From: an uncultured Clostridia bacterium
Lineage (GTDB): Bacteria > Bacillota > Clostridia > Christensenellales > Borkfalkiaceae
Direction of reading: 5' to 3'
DNA length: 64,000 nt
Assembly: GCA_947174415.1 (NCBI GenBank)
Contig: CAMWIW010000001.1
Location: 1 to 64,000 of the forward strand
Below the pieces are notes generated by a model. It made no database searches. It was given only the letters and a program-made list of their open reading frames with translations, and was not told the origin of the DNA. Position 1 is the first letter of the stretch. Every line of letters begins with the position of its first letter. Shown here one piece after another: positions 28,816 to 37,972 of this stretch. The position numbers and the translations under genes were made by a program.

Positions 28816-31800
28816 TATATTTCAATTGAACCTTCAAAGGACTGTCTTACCGTTCCGTCAAGCTCAGCCGAGCCGCCGAACTCGTACCTGACGAATAAAT
28901 CTCCGCCCTTTAATTTGACCGTAATAACTTCACCGTAAGCGCAACAACCGTTAGCAACCGCTGCCACTGCCGCCGCCGTTGCAGCCGTGCCGCAAGACCA
29001 CGTTTCGCCGTTGCCCTTCTCCCATACCCGCATTTTAACAGTAACGCGGTTGACCACTCGCACACACTCGACAAAAGTTCCTTTAGGCAAATTACCTGCC
29101 TCCGTAAGACTATGACCGAGAGCGTCTATATCTATATCCTCAACCTCGTTCGTAAAAATTACGCAGTGAGGGTTGCCCACGTTTACAAAGGTTGCGGAAT
29201 ATTCTTTGCCGTTAAAGGTTAAAGTTTTGCCCGCATCGACTGAGGGCTGTCCAAGGTTGACGGACACAGAGCTTGCTTTACCGTTAAAGGAATTGACGGT
29301 CAGCTCTTTAACGCCCGAACAGCTTTCCAAGGTAAGTTTTTCCCCTGCAAGACGGTTGTCAAACAGGTACTTTGCAACGCACCTTAACGGATTTGCCGCA
29401 AGTCCCGCGTCGCTACCGTCGCTGTTGAATATGCGCACTTTTGCATCTGCAACTTCGGACTTTTCTATGAGAACCACACCGTCCGCACCTATTGCGTAAT
29501 GTCTGTCCGAAAAGTTTATTGCAAGGCTTTCGGGGCAGGTTATAGTTCCGTCAAAGTTGTTGAAGAAGATATAATCGTTGCCGCCCGAATGCATTTTACT
29601 GAATTTAAGTTTGAGTTTGGATTTTCTTAAATCGTTTATGTCTACAAGTTCGGTGTTAAATTCGTTGTACCGTCCCGCTATAACGTCTGCAAGCGCGTTT
29701 GTCGTATCGAGAGAGGTCAATACGGTTATACCCTTTAAAATCGCGTGGTGATGCAAACTAATGTAGTTTGAAATACTTTCAACGTCGGTTTTGCCCGTAT
29801 AGACGACGTAATCCACCTTGCCCTCGTCCATAAGCTTAAATATTTCTTCGTTTGAAGAGAGCCTTGCGACGTCGTTACATTCGAGCCCTAAGCTACGGAT
29901 TACGTTGCCCGTACCTTTCGTTGCATACAGTTCAAGTCCTAAATCCGCAAATTTTTTCACGATATTAATTATTTCGGGCTTGTCCTGATCGTTTATAGTG
30001 AAATAAATTCCCGCTTTCTTATTTTTCGCAGGGTGCTTCATATTGAAGCCTGCCGATACAAGTCCTTTGAAAAGTGCCTCTTCTATGGTTTTGCCTATGC
30101 CGAGCACTTCACCCGTCGATTTCATTTCAGGTCCTAACTGAGAATTTACGTCGTTCAGTTTTTCAAACGAGAACACTGGAACTTTAACGGCGACGTAGGG
30201 CGAATTGGGATACAATCCTGTGCCGTAACCGAGCCTTTTAAGCTTTGCGCCCGTTAAAATTTTGGTTGCCAAATCTACCATGGGGACGCCCGTAACTTTG
30301 GAAATATAGGGTATCGTTCTGGAAGCTCTCGGGTTCACTTCTATAACGTAAAGTTCGTTCTGATATATAAGGTACTGAATATTTATCAGCCCTTTCGTCT
30401 TTAACGAAATTGCCAGCTTAGTGGAAATATCCACCACTTTTTTCAGCATAGCATCGCTTAAATTATAGGGCGGATAAACGGCAATCGAGTCGCCGCTATG
30501 CACACCCGCTCTTTCGATATGCTGCATAATTCCGGGAATAAGAACGTCCACTCCGTCCGAAATAGCGTCAACTTCAAGCTCAGTACCCATTAAGTATTTG
30601 TCGCAAAGAACGGGGTTTTCTATTTTTTGCGCCAATATTACGTCCATATAGCGCTCTATATCGTTTTGTGTAAAGGCTATGGTCATATTTTGACCGCCGA
30701 TGACGTACGAGGGACGTAACAGCACGGGATAGCCGAGTTTTTCCGCGGCGGAAACAGCGTCCTCCTTGCTCATAACCGTCAACCCCTTAGGACGGGCAAT
30801 TCCGAACTGTTCCAAAAGCGCGTCGAAACGCTCTCTGTCCTCGGCAAGGTCTACACTGTCTGCGGGAGTGCCGAGTATGCGTATACCCTTTTTATCGAGA
30901 TAACTGCATAGTTTAATTGCCGTCTGTCCGCCGAAAGTGATAACCACACCGTAAGGCTTTTCGATATCGATAACGTTCTGAACGTCCTCGGGAGTTAAAG
31001 CCTCGAAATAAAGTCGGTCTGCCGTGTCAAAATCGGTTGAAACCGTTTCGGGGTTGTTGTTGATTATTATTACTTCATAGCCAAGGCGTTTCAACGCCCA
31101 TACGCAATGCACCGAAGAATAGTCGAATTCTATGCCTTGACCTATTCTTATCGGTCCAGAGCCGATAACAATAATTCTCTTTTTCTTGCTATTAAGCACG
31201 AACGGCTTAGCCTCGTCGTGCTCTTTTTCGTCATATGTAGAATAAAAGTACGGCGTTTGGGCAGAGAATTCCGCTCCGCACGTATCAACCATTTTAAATA
31301 CTGAGTTCCTGTGCGCAGGAAGCTTACCGCCCGAAAGTCTTTCAAGCGCCCTGTCGGGATAACCTAGTTTCTTGCCGCGAATATACTGTTCACGGGTTAT
31401 ATTTGTACCCGAAATTTCGCTTTCGAAATCCGAAAGGTTTTTCAGCTTGTTTAAGAACCACCTGTCTATTTTTGTAATATTGAAAATTTCGTCAACGCTT
31501 ACTCCGCGCTTAATCGCCTGATAGACCACGAAAAGCCGTTCGTCGGTAATTTCGTGAAGTTTGGCGATAATTTCCTCGTCTGAAAAGGAAACCATTTTGG
31601 GTAAATTAAGGGTATCTACGGAAATTTCCGCACCTCTTACCGCTTTCATAATTGCCATTTCAAAGTTAGTGCCTATAGCCATAACCTCACCCGTTGCCTT
31701 CATACGAGTGCCGAGGTTTCTCTGTGCGTAAAGAAATTTATCAAACGGCCATTTAGGAAGTTTGACTACAACGTAATCAAGAGTAGGCTCGAAGCAAGCA

Positions 31801-32828
31801 AAGGTTTTACCCGTAACGTCGTTTCGGATTTCGTCCAAAGTATATCCGAGTGCGATTTTTGTAGCAACTTTTGCAATGGGATAACCCGTTGCCTTAGACG
31901 CGAGCGCCGACGAGCGCGAAACGCGCGGATTGACTTCTATTACCGAATATTCGAAAGAGTCGGGGTTTAAAGCAAACTGACAGTTACAGCCGCCCTCTAT
32001 TTTAAGTTCGGAAATTATATCCAACGACGCTGTTCTGAGCATCTGATATTCTTTGTCCGATAAAGTTACCGCGGGCGCGATAACGATAGAATCACCCGTA
32101 TGAACTCCTACGGGGTCGAAATTCTCCATAGAGCAAACGGTCAGAACGTTGCCCGCGCCGTCGCGTAAAACTTCGAACTCGATTTCTTTCCAGCCGCCGA
32201 TAAATTTCTCGATAAGAACCTGCGTAATGGGTGAAAGCATAAGTCCGTTGTGAGAAATTAACTTTAACTCCTCTTCGTCGTGAGCAACTCCGCCGCCTGC
32301 GCCTCCGAGGGTATATGCTGGACGGACTATAACAGGATAGCCTATCTTTGCTGCAATGGCAAGACACTCTTCGACCGAGTATGCAATATCGGAAGGAACT
32401 ACGGGCTGATTTATCTTCTGCATAGTTTCCTTGAAGAGTTCTCTGTCCTCCGCGCGGTCGATAGAGTCAAGATTTACACCGATAAGCTTTACTCCGTGCT
32501 CGTCCAAAAAACCGCATTTGGCAAGCTGACAGCCCAACGTAAGCCCCGTCTGTCCGCCGAGAGAGGCAAGCAAACTGTCGGGTTTTTCCTTTAAAATAAT
32601 TCTTTTTAAGGTATCAACCGTCAAAGGTTCAAGATAAATTTCGTCCGCAAGAGCCTTGTCGGTCATTATGGTTGCGGGGTTCGAGTTGCAAAGTACAACG
32701 TTCACGCCCGCGTCTTTAAGGACGCGGCAAGCCTGTGCGCCGGCGTAATCGAATTCAGCCGCTTGTCCTATAACGATAGGTCCTGAACCTATGACGAGGA
32801 CTTTTTTTATATCTTCTCTCTTAGGCAT
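28815..32828 (-). CDS. carB: Carbamoyl-phosphate synthase large subunit fused to a C-terminal diaminopimelate-epimerase-like domain
   Basis: About 1070 aa of CarB (VLVIGSGPIVIGQAAEFDYAGAQACRVL...) followed without stop by FSKMHSGGNDYIFFNNFDG...RHYAIGADGVVLIEKSE...FNSDGSDAG...VNVGNPHCVIF...EKGNGETWSCGTAATAAAVAA (DapF-like). Boundary at about residue 1070. Confidence 0.93.
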   Translation of the reverse strand: MPKREDIKKVLVIGSGPIVIGQAAEFDYAGAQACRVLKDAGVNVVLCNSNPATIMTDKALADEIYLEPLTVDTLKRIILKEKPDSLLASLGGQTGLTLGCQLAKCGFLDEHGVKLIGVNLDSIDRAEDRELFKETMQKINQPVVPSDIAYSVEECLAIAAKIGYPVIVRPAYTLGGAGGGVAHDEEELKLISHNGLMLSPITQVLIEKFIGGWKEIEFEVLRDGAGNVLTVCSMENFDPVGVHTGDSIVIAPAVTLSDKEYQMLRTASLDIISELKIEGGCNCQFALNPDSFEYSVIEVNPRVSRSSALASKATGYPIAKVATKIALGYTLDEIRNDVTGKTFACFEPTLDYVVVKLPKWPFDKFLYAQRNLGTRMKATGEVMAIGTNFEMAIMKAVRGAEISVDTLNLPKMVSFSDEEIIAKLHEITDERLFVVYQAIKRGVSVDEIFNITKIDRWFLNKLKNLSDFESEISGTNITREQYIRGKKLGYPDRALERLSGGKLPAHRNSVFKMVDTCGAEFSAQTPYFYSTYDEKEHDEAKPFVLNSKKKRIIVIGSGPIRIGQGIEFDYSSVHCVWALKRLGYEVIIINNNPETVSTDFDTADRLYFEALTPEDVQNVIDIEKPYGVVITFGGQTAIKLCSYLDKKGIRILGTPADSVDLAEDRERFDALLEQFGIARPKGLTVMSKEDAVSAAEKLGYPVLLRPSYVIGGQNMTIAFTQNDIERYMDVILAQKIENPVLCDKYLMGTELEVDAISDGVDVLIPGIMQHIERAGVHSGDSIAVYPPYNLSDAMLKKVVDISTKLAISLKTKGLINIQYLIYQNELYVIEVNPRASRTIPYISKVTGVPMVDLATKILTGAKLKRLGYGTGLYPNSPYVAVKVPVFSFEKLNDVNSQLGPEMKSTGEVLGIGKTIEEALFKGLVSAGFNMKHPAKNKKAGIYFTINDQDKPEIINIVKKFADLGLELYATKGTGNVIRSLGLECNDVARLSSNEEIFKLMDEGKVDYVVYTGKTDVESISNYISLHHHAILKGITVLTSLDTTNALADVIAGRYNEFNTELVDINDLRKSKLKLKFSKMHSGGNDYIFFNNFDGTITCPESLAINFSDRHYAIGADGVVLIEKSEVADAKVRIFNSDGSDAGLAANPLRCVAKYLFDNRLAGEKLTLESCSGVKELTVNSFNGKASSVSVNLGQPSVDAGKTLTFNGKEYSATFVNVGNPHCVIFTNEVEDIDIDALGHSLTEAGNLPKGTFVECVRVVNRVTVKMRVWEKGNGETWSCGTAATAAAVAAVANGCCAYGEVITVKLKGGDLFVRYEFGGSAELDGTVRQSFEGSIEI

Positions 32829-33891
32829 TGAACTTACCCTCCTTAATATTCTTTATAAACTTATCGAACAGAAACGATGCGTCCTGCGGACCGCCGCAAG
32901 CTTCGGGGTGGAACTGCACGGTATAAGCGTTTAGCTCGGGATAATCGAAACCCTCGCAAGTTCCGTCGTTGGCATTGATATAGCTCAAAACGCCCACCCC
33001 TTTAAGGCTGTCTGAAATTACTTCGTAGCCGTGGTTTTGACTTGAAATGTATACTCTGCCCGTTGCAAGGTTTTTAACGGGCTGGTTCGCACCCCTGTGC
33101 CCGTACTTCATTTTTTTAGTAGCTCCGCCCATTGCAAGCGCAAAGAGCTGATGTCCGAGGCAAATTCCGAATATGGGAAGTTTGCCGGCAAGCCTTTTGA
33201 TATTTTCTATTATTTCAACGTTTTCGGCGGGGTCGCCAGGTCCATTGGTAAGCATAAGTCCGTCGGGATTGAGCGCAAGAATTTGTTCTGCCGTATAATA
33301 CGACGGAACTTTTATGCAACGGCAGCCTCTCTTAACAAGCTCGCGCGAGATATTGTCTTTTGCACCGAAATCCCATACGACTACTTTCAGACCGTCGCCG
33401 ATTTCCGTAACTTCGTTACAGGTTACGCTTTTTACCGCGTTTTTGACGGTATACGCGTTAACGTCTTTAAAATCTTTTAACGGTTTAGAAGATATTGCAG
33501 CGTTCATTACGCCCGTTTCACGCACGATTTTGGTGAGCTCGCGGGTGTCAATTCCGTACAGTCCGACGATATTTTGTTTTTTGAGATATTCGTCAAGCTG
33601 TCCCTCGCTTCTGAAATTAGACGGCTTATCGCACTTTTCCCTTACGATATAAGCCGAAACCCAAGGTTTTTTACTTTCCGTATCGGGTGAAATCATACCG
33701 TAGTTGCCTATAAGCGGGAAAGTTTGCGTTACTATTTGTCCGTAATAGCTCGGATCGGTCAAAGTTTCAATATAACCCGTCATTCCCGTTGTGAAGACGA
33801 GTTCGCCGATAATTTCGCCGTCTGCGCCGAACCTGTTTCCCACGAAAGTTTTGCCGTTTTGTAAAGTTAAATACGCCTTACTGCTTTTCAT
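32821..33891 (-). CDS. carA: Carbamoyl-phosphate synthase small subunit
   Basis: GNRFGADGEIIGELVFTTGMTGYIETLTDPSYYGQIV; GICLGHQLFALAMGG. Confidence 0.97.
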   Translation of the reverse strand: MKSSKAYLTLQNGKTFVGNRFGADGEIIGELVFTTGMTGYIETLTDPSYYGQIVTQTFPLIGNYGMISPDTESKKPWVSAYIVREKCDKPSNFRSEGQLDEYLKKQNIVGLYGIDTRELTKIVRETGVMNAAISSKPLKDFKDVNAYTVKNAVKSVTCNEVTEIGDGLKVVVWDFGAKDNISRELVKRGCRCIKVPSYYTAEQILALNPDGLMLTNGPGDPAENVEIIENIKRLAGKLPIFGICLGHQLFALAMGGATKKMKYGHRGANQPVKNLATGRVYISSQNHGYEVISDSLKGVGVLSYINANDGTCEGFDYPELNAYTVQFHPEACGGPQDASFLFDKFIKNIKEGKFNA

Positions 33892-33913
33892 ACGCTACCC
33901 TTAAAGTTTTAAT

Positions 33914-33948
33914 TTAAAATAAAGACTGATTTAAAAAATAAATCAGTC
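33914..33948 (-). terminator. Candidate intrinsic terminator/attenuator in carA leader
   Basis: Minus strand GACTGATTT-attttttt-type loop-AAATCAGTC followed by TTTATTTT; 9-bp perfect stem between the carA promoter and carA ATG. Confidence 0.5.
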
Positions 33949-34062
33949 AACTATAAAAACGAAATTATTAAAACGGTTATTTGCGGCGGTAATATTTAAT
34001 CCGCCGTTTAAATGAATTGCACTGCATCTTGAATTTTCGTTTAACGTATCAGTAATTTTCAT
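33943..34062 (-). CDS. Possible 39-aa leader ORF upstream of carA
   Basis: Minus strand ATG...TGA: MKITDTLNENSRCSAIHLNGGLNITAANNRFNNFVFIVD*; stop codon lies in the hairpin stem; weak or no SD. Confidence 0.3.
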   Translation of the reverse strand: MKITDTLNENSRCSAIHLNGGLNITAANNRFNNFVFIVD

Positions 34063-34083
34063 CTTAAAACCGTAACCTAAGAA

Positions 34084-34112
34084 ATTATATATCAAAGTAA
34101 GATTTAAGTCAA
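34084..34112 (-). promoter_or_regulatory. carA promoter
   Basis: Minus strand TTGACT-17 nt-TATAAT. Confidence 0.75.
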
Positions 34113-34116
34113 GTAA

Positions 34117-34758
34117 TTAATATAAGGTTGTAATAAAATCATATCCGCGCAACTCTTTTCTTATACGCTTGTAATCAGGAACGAATTTTCCGACGAGTTG
34201 CCAGAATTTATCAGAATGGTTATGCTGTGCAGTGTGGCAAAGCTCGTGTATTATTATATAATGTTGAATATTGTTGGGCAACGAAAACAGTTTGAAATTG
34301 AAAGAAAGGTTGTTGCCGCCGTCGCAACAGCCCCAACGGCTTTTGTAACCTTTAATTTGCACTGAGCTGAATTTCAAGCCCGTTTGACGGGAAATTTCGT
34401 TAAGGCGGTTGAAAAAGTTTGCCGCAAATTCGCTTTCAAACAGCTTTCTTATATCTTTGATATTTTTTACGAAAACGCCGTCTGCGCTAATCTTTCTTAT
34501 CTTACTATCCGTATAAAGCGGCAGTTTTTCTCCGTTTACGAGAATACTTTTATAAGATAAAATATCGGAGTTTAGGTTTAACTTTTTTTCGTTTTTTAAA
34601 ACCGTCCTCTCTATCCAAGCGGACTTTTCGTTTAAGAACCGCTCTGCCCGTTCTCGACTGTATCCGATTGGGCAACGCAGTGTTATTTTATTTTCCGCGG
34701 ACACGGTTATTGAAAGACTTCTCCGCTTCGAATAAATTATATCGAAGTTATATTTCAT
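34117..34758 (-). CDS. YgjP-like metallopeptidase (DUF45/SprT-like)
   Basis: RWGCCDGGNNLSFNFKL...YIIIHELCHTAQHNHSDKFWQLV. Confidence 0.9.
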   Translation of the reverse strand: MKYNFDIIYSKRRSLSITVSAENKITLRCPIGYSRERAERFLNEKSAWIERTVLKNEKKLNLNSDILSYKSILVNGEKLPLYTDSKIRKISADGVFVKNIKDIRKLFESEFAANFFNRLNEISRQTGLKFSSVQIKGYKSRWGCCDGGNNLSFNFKLFSLPNNIQHYIIIHELCHTAQHNHSDKFWQLVGKFVPDYKRIRKELRGYDFITTLY

Positions 34759-35479
34759 TTAATTCAACCTTGAATTGTACGCGTACTTCACCTTCAACTC
34801 TGCCCTCAACGATAAAAGCTCCGTCCAATGCTTTGCGGAAAAATTGAATTTCTTCCCCGATTTTACACTGCTTCACGTAGGTAATCTGCAACTTTTTAAT
34901 ATACTTGCAGTTAAATTCTTCAACTGAAAATACGTCAGTAAGAAAGTCCGCGTACTTAGTGTTGTTTACGTGAAAATAGTGGTCGTAATCGGAATAAGTT
35001 ACTTTTTTTGTATATACGGGCTCACCGCCGTCATGGGTAGGTATTTTCCAAGTTTTAAAGTCAATGCTGCGTTCTGTGTTATAGTTTGCAAAGTCTTCCT
35101 CTTTGAAGTATGCGTTAGCGGGCAAAACACTGTAATTTTCGGTATCAATCATGCACCAACGCGCGGTCGCAACTCCGACTTTTTCTCCGCCGACAAAGAG
35201 CTCGAAATCTCTTAAAAAAATCAAAAATTTGGGACGCAACGGCCAGGTATAAACTTCAAGCTTATCACCGAGTTTAACGGGACGGAAAAACTCTACATAC
35301 CAATTGACAATAATAAACCCCATTTTCTTGGGTGCAATATCCGCGTAACCGAACCCCAATTCGTCTGCGGAAAGGCAAGCGCTTTCCTGCAAAAACGAAA
35401 GCAGCGACGAAGGCTTTAAATTATCGTATGCGTCTATATCCGTATATCTGAGTTCATAAATTTTCTTGTGTCTGTACAT
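34748..35479 (-). CDS. Acyl-ACP thioesterase (FatA-like hotdog)
   Basis: Acyl-ACP thioesterase pattern: YTDIDAYDNLKPSSLLSFLQESA...YSDYDHYFHVNNTKYADFLTDV. Confidence 0.85.
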   Translation of the reverse strand: MYRHKKIYELRYTDIDAYDNLKPSSLLSFLQESACLSADELGFGYADIAPKKMGFIIVNWYVEFFRPVKLGDKLEVYTWPLRPKFLIFLRDFELFVGGEKVGVATARWCMIDTENYSVLPANAYFKEEDFANYNTERSIDFKTWKIPTHDGGEPVYTKKVTYSDYDHYFHVNNTKYADFLTDVFSVEEFNCKYIKKLQITYVKQCKIGEEIQFFRKALDGAFIVEGRVEGEVRVQFKVELNEI

Positions 35480-35556
35480 ATCTTACACCTATATATCTTT
35501 TACGATTTTATCAAAAAATTAGCTTAAAGTCCAATAAATTACGCTATTTTTGCGCA

Positions 35557-35583
35557 ATTATGCGTGGCATAGTACTATTTAAC
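35557..35583 (+). repeat. Interspersed motif family A, copy 5 (upstream of PadR-type gene)
   Basis: ATTATGCGTGGCATAGTACTATTTAAC; core TATGC-GTG-GCATA. Confidence 0.6.
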
Positions 35584-35595
35584 TTGCTCAAAGTA

Positions 35596-35625
35596 TTGAC
35601 TTTGTTCGGCAAATTATGGTAAAAT
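35596..35625 (+). promoter_or_regulatory. Promoter of the PadR-type regulator gene
   Basis: TTGACT-18 nt-TAAAAT. Confidence 0.6.
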
Positions 35626-35639
35626 AAACAAAGATAATA

Positions 35640-37223
35640 ATGGAGGACGAAACCTTGGACGAAGAATTGAAAAACGATGAAGTCGAGGAAGAAGAAAATA
35701 AAAGCGGCATAAGCGCAGACCTTATCCGCGGGCATATAAATACAATTATTCTTCGCACCCTTTACGAGCGCGACAAATACGGCTATGAGATTATCGAAGA
35801 AATAGAATCTAAAAGCCACGGTCAATATACTTTAAAACAGCCTACACTTTACAGTGCGTTAAAACGGCTTGAAAGCCAAGGTTACATAAACGCGTATTGG
35901 AAAACCGACGAGGTGTCAAACGGCGGCAGAAGAAAGTATTATACCCTTACCGACAGCGGCAGGGAAATTACCGAAAAAAATCAGGCAGAATGGGAATATT
36001 CGAGGACGGTTATAGATAGTCTTATTTCCGAAAGGAATTTTGACTTCTCACAGCCCGCTCCCACCGCCGTTGATTTTAAAATCTTGAAGACTTCCACTTC
36101 TCGCGTTCCCACGGTAAAAGACGATGACGAAGAAGATAAAAAACAGGTGCGCGAGGTTAAATACGACGACGAAAAGGACGAAAAACCCGAAGAAGTAATT
36201 TCTGAACAGCCCACGCTTGTAGAGCCCGTAGCCGTTGAACAACCCGCAACCGAGCCTGCCGTGAGCGCTACCGTTACCGAGCAGCCCGCTGAACAGCAAC
36301 CTGCAATTCAGCAAGTACCCGTTCAGGAAATGGTTCAACAGATAATGCAGGAAGTCATGCAGCAAATGCAGCAAGCCGTTCAACAGCCTGCGCCCGTTCA
36401 GGAAGCGGTTTATACCGAAGCGGTACAGGAGCTGCCCGTTCAGCCCGCACAAGCTTTCGTTCCTCCCGTTGACAGAGCGTCTGAAGAGCGCAGAATGCAC
36501 GAAAACTATCTGCGCCTTATTTCAGAACCTGTAACCGAACAGCAGGAAACGCCCACCGTTCCTTATTCCGAAAATATCGATACGGATAAGCTTATTTACA
36601 ATAATAAGCCCGAAACGGAGCGTGATTATAAAAATCTTATAAATAATCTGTTCGTCAGAACGGTAAAACAGCAAACTCATACTGAACAGCCCACACCCCC
36701 CGTTCAGCAAGTGCCCGTAGTGCAAGTCAACTACGAAGATGCAAACGTTAAGGCAAGCAAGGACGGATTAACGGTGAGTTCTTCGGAATATACGGTCTCA
36801 GGTTCAAGAAGAAAGAAATATAACCGCGGGAAGACGCTTTTTAAATGTTCGCTCATAGTCGGAGTAATTCTTTTATTCGAATTTGCTTTGAGCCTTGCTT
36901 TTAAGGACTCTTTGGGCGTAAACGGAATTTCCATAGGTTATCCTTTCGTTATTCTTGCTATTGCGGTTGCACAGCTTGCAATATTTGGGATACTTACTAC
37001 TACGGATTTCGGCAAGTGTACGAGAAAGCCTACCTCCCACTCATATCTTACGGCGTCGGTCGTGATTACGGTTTTAATGATTTTGATTATTTTCGTAACC
37101 TCGATTCTCCTTAACGTAAGCTTTGCAAGTGCGGGCGATATAGCGGCAAAAATAATCATTCCTTGTCTTGTGGTTTTAAATATCCCTATTTTCTCAACTA
37201 TCTTCTACGTATTCAGTAAATAA
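35640..37223 (+). CDS. PadR-family winged-helix protein with long Pro/Gln/Glu linker and C-terminal multi-TM domain
   Basis: N-term LIRGHINTIILRTLYERDKYGYEIIEEIESKSHGQYTLKQPTLYSALKRLESQGYINAYWK is PadR; C-term about 130 aa contains about 4 hydrophobic helices. Confidence 0.85.
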   Translation: MEDETLDEELKNDEVEEEENKSGISADLIRGHINTIILRTLYERDKYGYEIIEEIESKSHGQYTLKQPTLYSALKRLESQGYINAYWKTDEVSNGGRRKYYTLTDSGREITEKNQAEWEYSRTVIDSLISERNFDFSQPAPTAVDFKILKTSTSRVPTVKDDDEEDKKQVREVKYDDEKDEKPEEVISEQPTLVEPVAVEQPATEPAVSATVTEQPAEQQPAIQQVPVQEMVQQIMQEVMQQMQQAVQQPAPVQEAVYTEAVQELPVQPAQAFVPPVDRASEERRMHENYLRLISEPVTEQQETPTVPYSENIDTDKLIYNNKPETERDYKNLINNLFVRTVKQQTHTEQPTPPVQQVPVVQVNYEDANVKASKDGLTVSSSEYTVSGSRRKKYNRGKTLFKCSLIVGVILLFEFALSLAFKDSLGVNGISIGYPFVILAIAVAQLAIFGILTTTDFGKCTRKPTSHSYLTASVVITVLMILIIFVTSILLNVSFASAGDIAAKIIIPCLVVLNIPIFSTIFYVFSK

Positions 37224-37227
37224 TTTA

Positions 37228-37253
37228 AAAGGCGCGGTGTTAACCGCGCCTTT
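37228..37253. terminator. Bidirectional terminator between PadR-type and MmcQ/YjbR genes
   Basis: AAAGGCGCGGT-gtta-ACCGCGCCTTT. Confidence 0.75.
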
Positions 37254-37923
37254 AACTTTTTTGGGCAATAATATAACTTTTATCAATCCATTGGCAAATT
37301 TCTTCAACTGACACCGAGCCGTCAAGACAAATAGTAAACCAATTCTTTTTGTTCATATGATACCCCGGAAAATATCTTTTTCCGTCAACAACGTTTGGGA
37401 GAATATCTGGGTTGATACGCAAATCTATTACGTCTACTTTTTCGTCGGAATTTAAGCCTAACTTGCTTTTGGAAATTTTAAGTAACACAGCGTACCATTT
37501 TCCGTTATCTTTTCTCCGCCAAACGGCATTCGACGGGAAGGTCCGCCATAAATATTGCAGTTCGTCTCCGTATTTTTCACGGACGTATTCAATGACCTTG
37601 TGCGTGCTATCACTTTTAAACACGTCTTTTTCAAAACATTTATAGGCAATATCGGTTAAAATACGATCATATTCAGACCGTATCGCGCCTACGAAAGAAC
37701 CGCTTGCATCTTCGACTAAATGCAGAGTATACGCCTCTGCCGTGCTTAAATCTATTACTTCCGTTTTTATTTCGGTGTTTGAGGACGCAATCCCAACACG
37801 CATTTCAAACTGTCCGTTCAGTAAGTTTGTAATAAAAGTATAAGACTCTCCGTTTTTTATGAACCCGTAATTCTCGAGCTTGTTAAAATTCGGAGATTTA
37901 TAACTGAAAACGTTATCCTTCAC
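37252..37923 (-). CDS. MmcQ/YjbR-family protein
   Basis: C-term pattern W..FP.NAVWRRKDNGKWYAVLL...VDVIDLRINP...FPGYHMNKKNWFTI. Confidence 0.8.
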   Translation of the reverse strand: MKDNVFSYKSPNFNKLENYGFIKNGESYTFITNLLNGQFEMRVGIASSNTEIKTEVIDLSTAEAYTLHLVEDASGSFVGAIRSEYDRILTDIAYKCFEKDVFKSDSTHKVIEYVREKYGDELQYLWRTFPSNAVWRRKDNGKWYAVLLKISKSKLGLNSDEKVDVIDLRINPDILPNVVDGKRYFPGYHMNKKNWFTICLDGSVSVEEICQWIDKSYIIAQKS

Positions 37924-37940
37924 TATTTGCTGCTAAAATC

Positions 37941-37966
37941 AAGCCGCCGACTTTTGTCGGCGGCTT
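37941..37966 (-). terminator. Terminator downstream of rny
   Basis: AAGCCGCCGAC-ttt-GTCGGCGGCTT with T-rich tail on minus strand. Confidence 0.7.
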
Positions 37967-37972
37967 ATCAAT

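Noticed and set aside
36190-36500. CAG/CAA-rich stretch as a separate repeat element
   Set aside because: Explained by the Pro/Gln/Glu-rich linker of the PadR-type protein.
37252-37923. MmcQ/YjbR protein with about 100 extra N-terminal residues as a novel fusion
   Set aside because: Two-part MmcQ/YjbR proteins of this size seem common in Bacillota; not strong enough to report.
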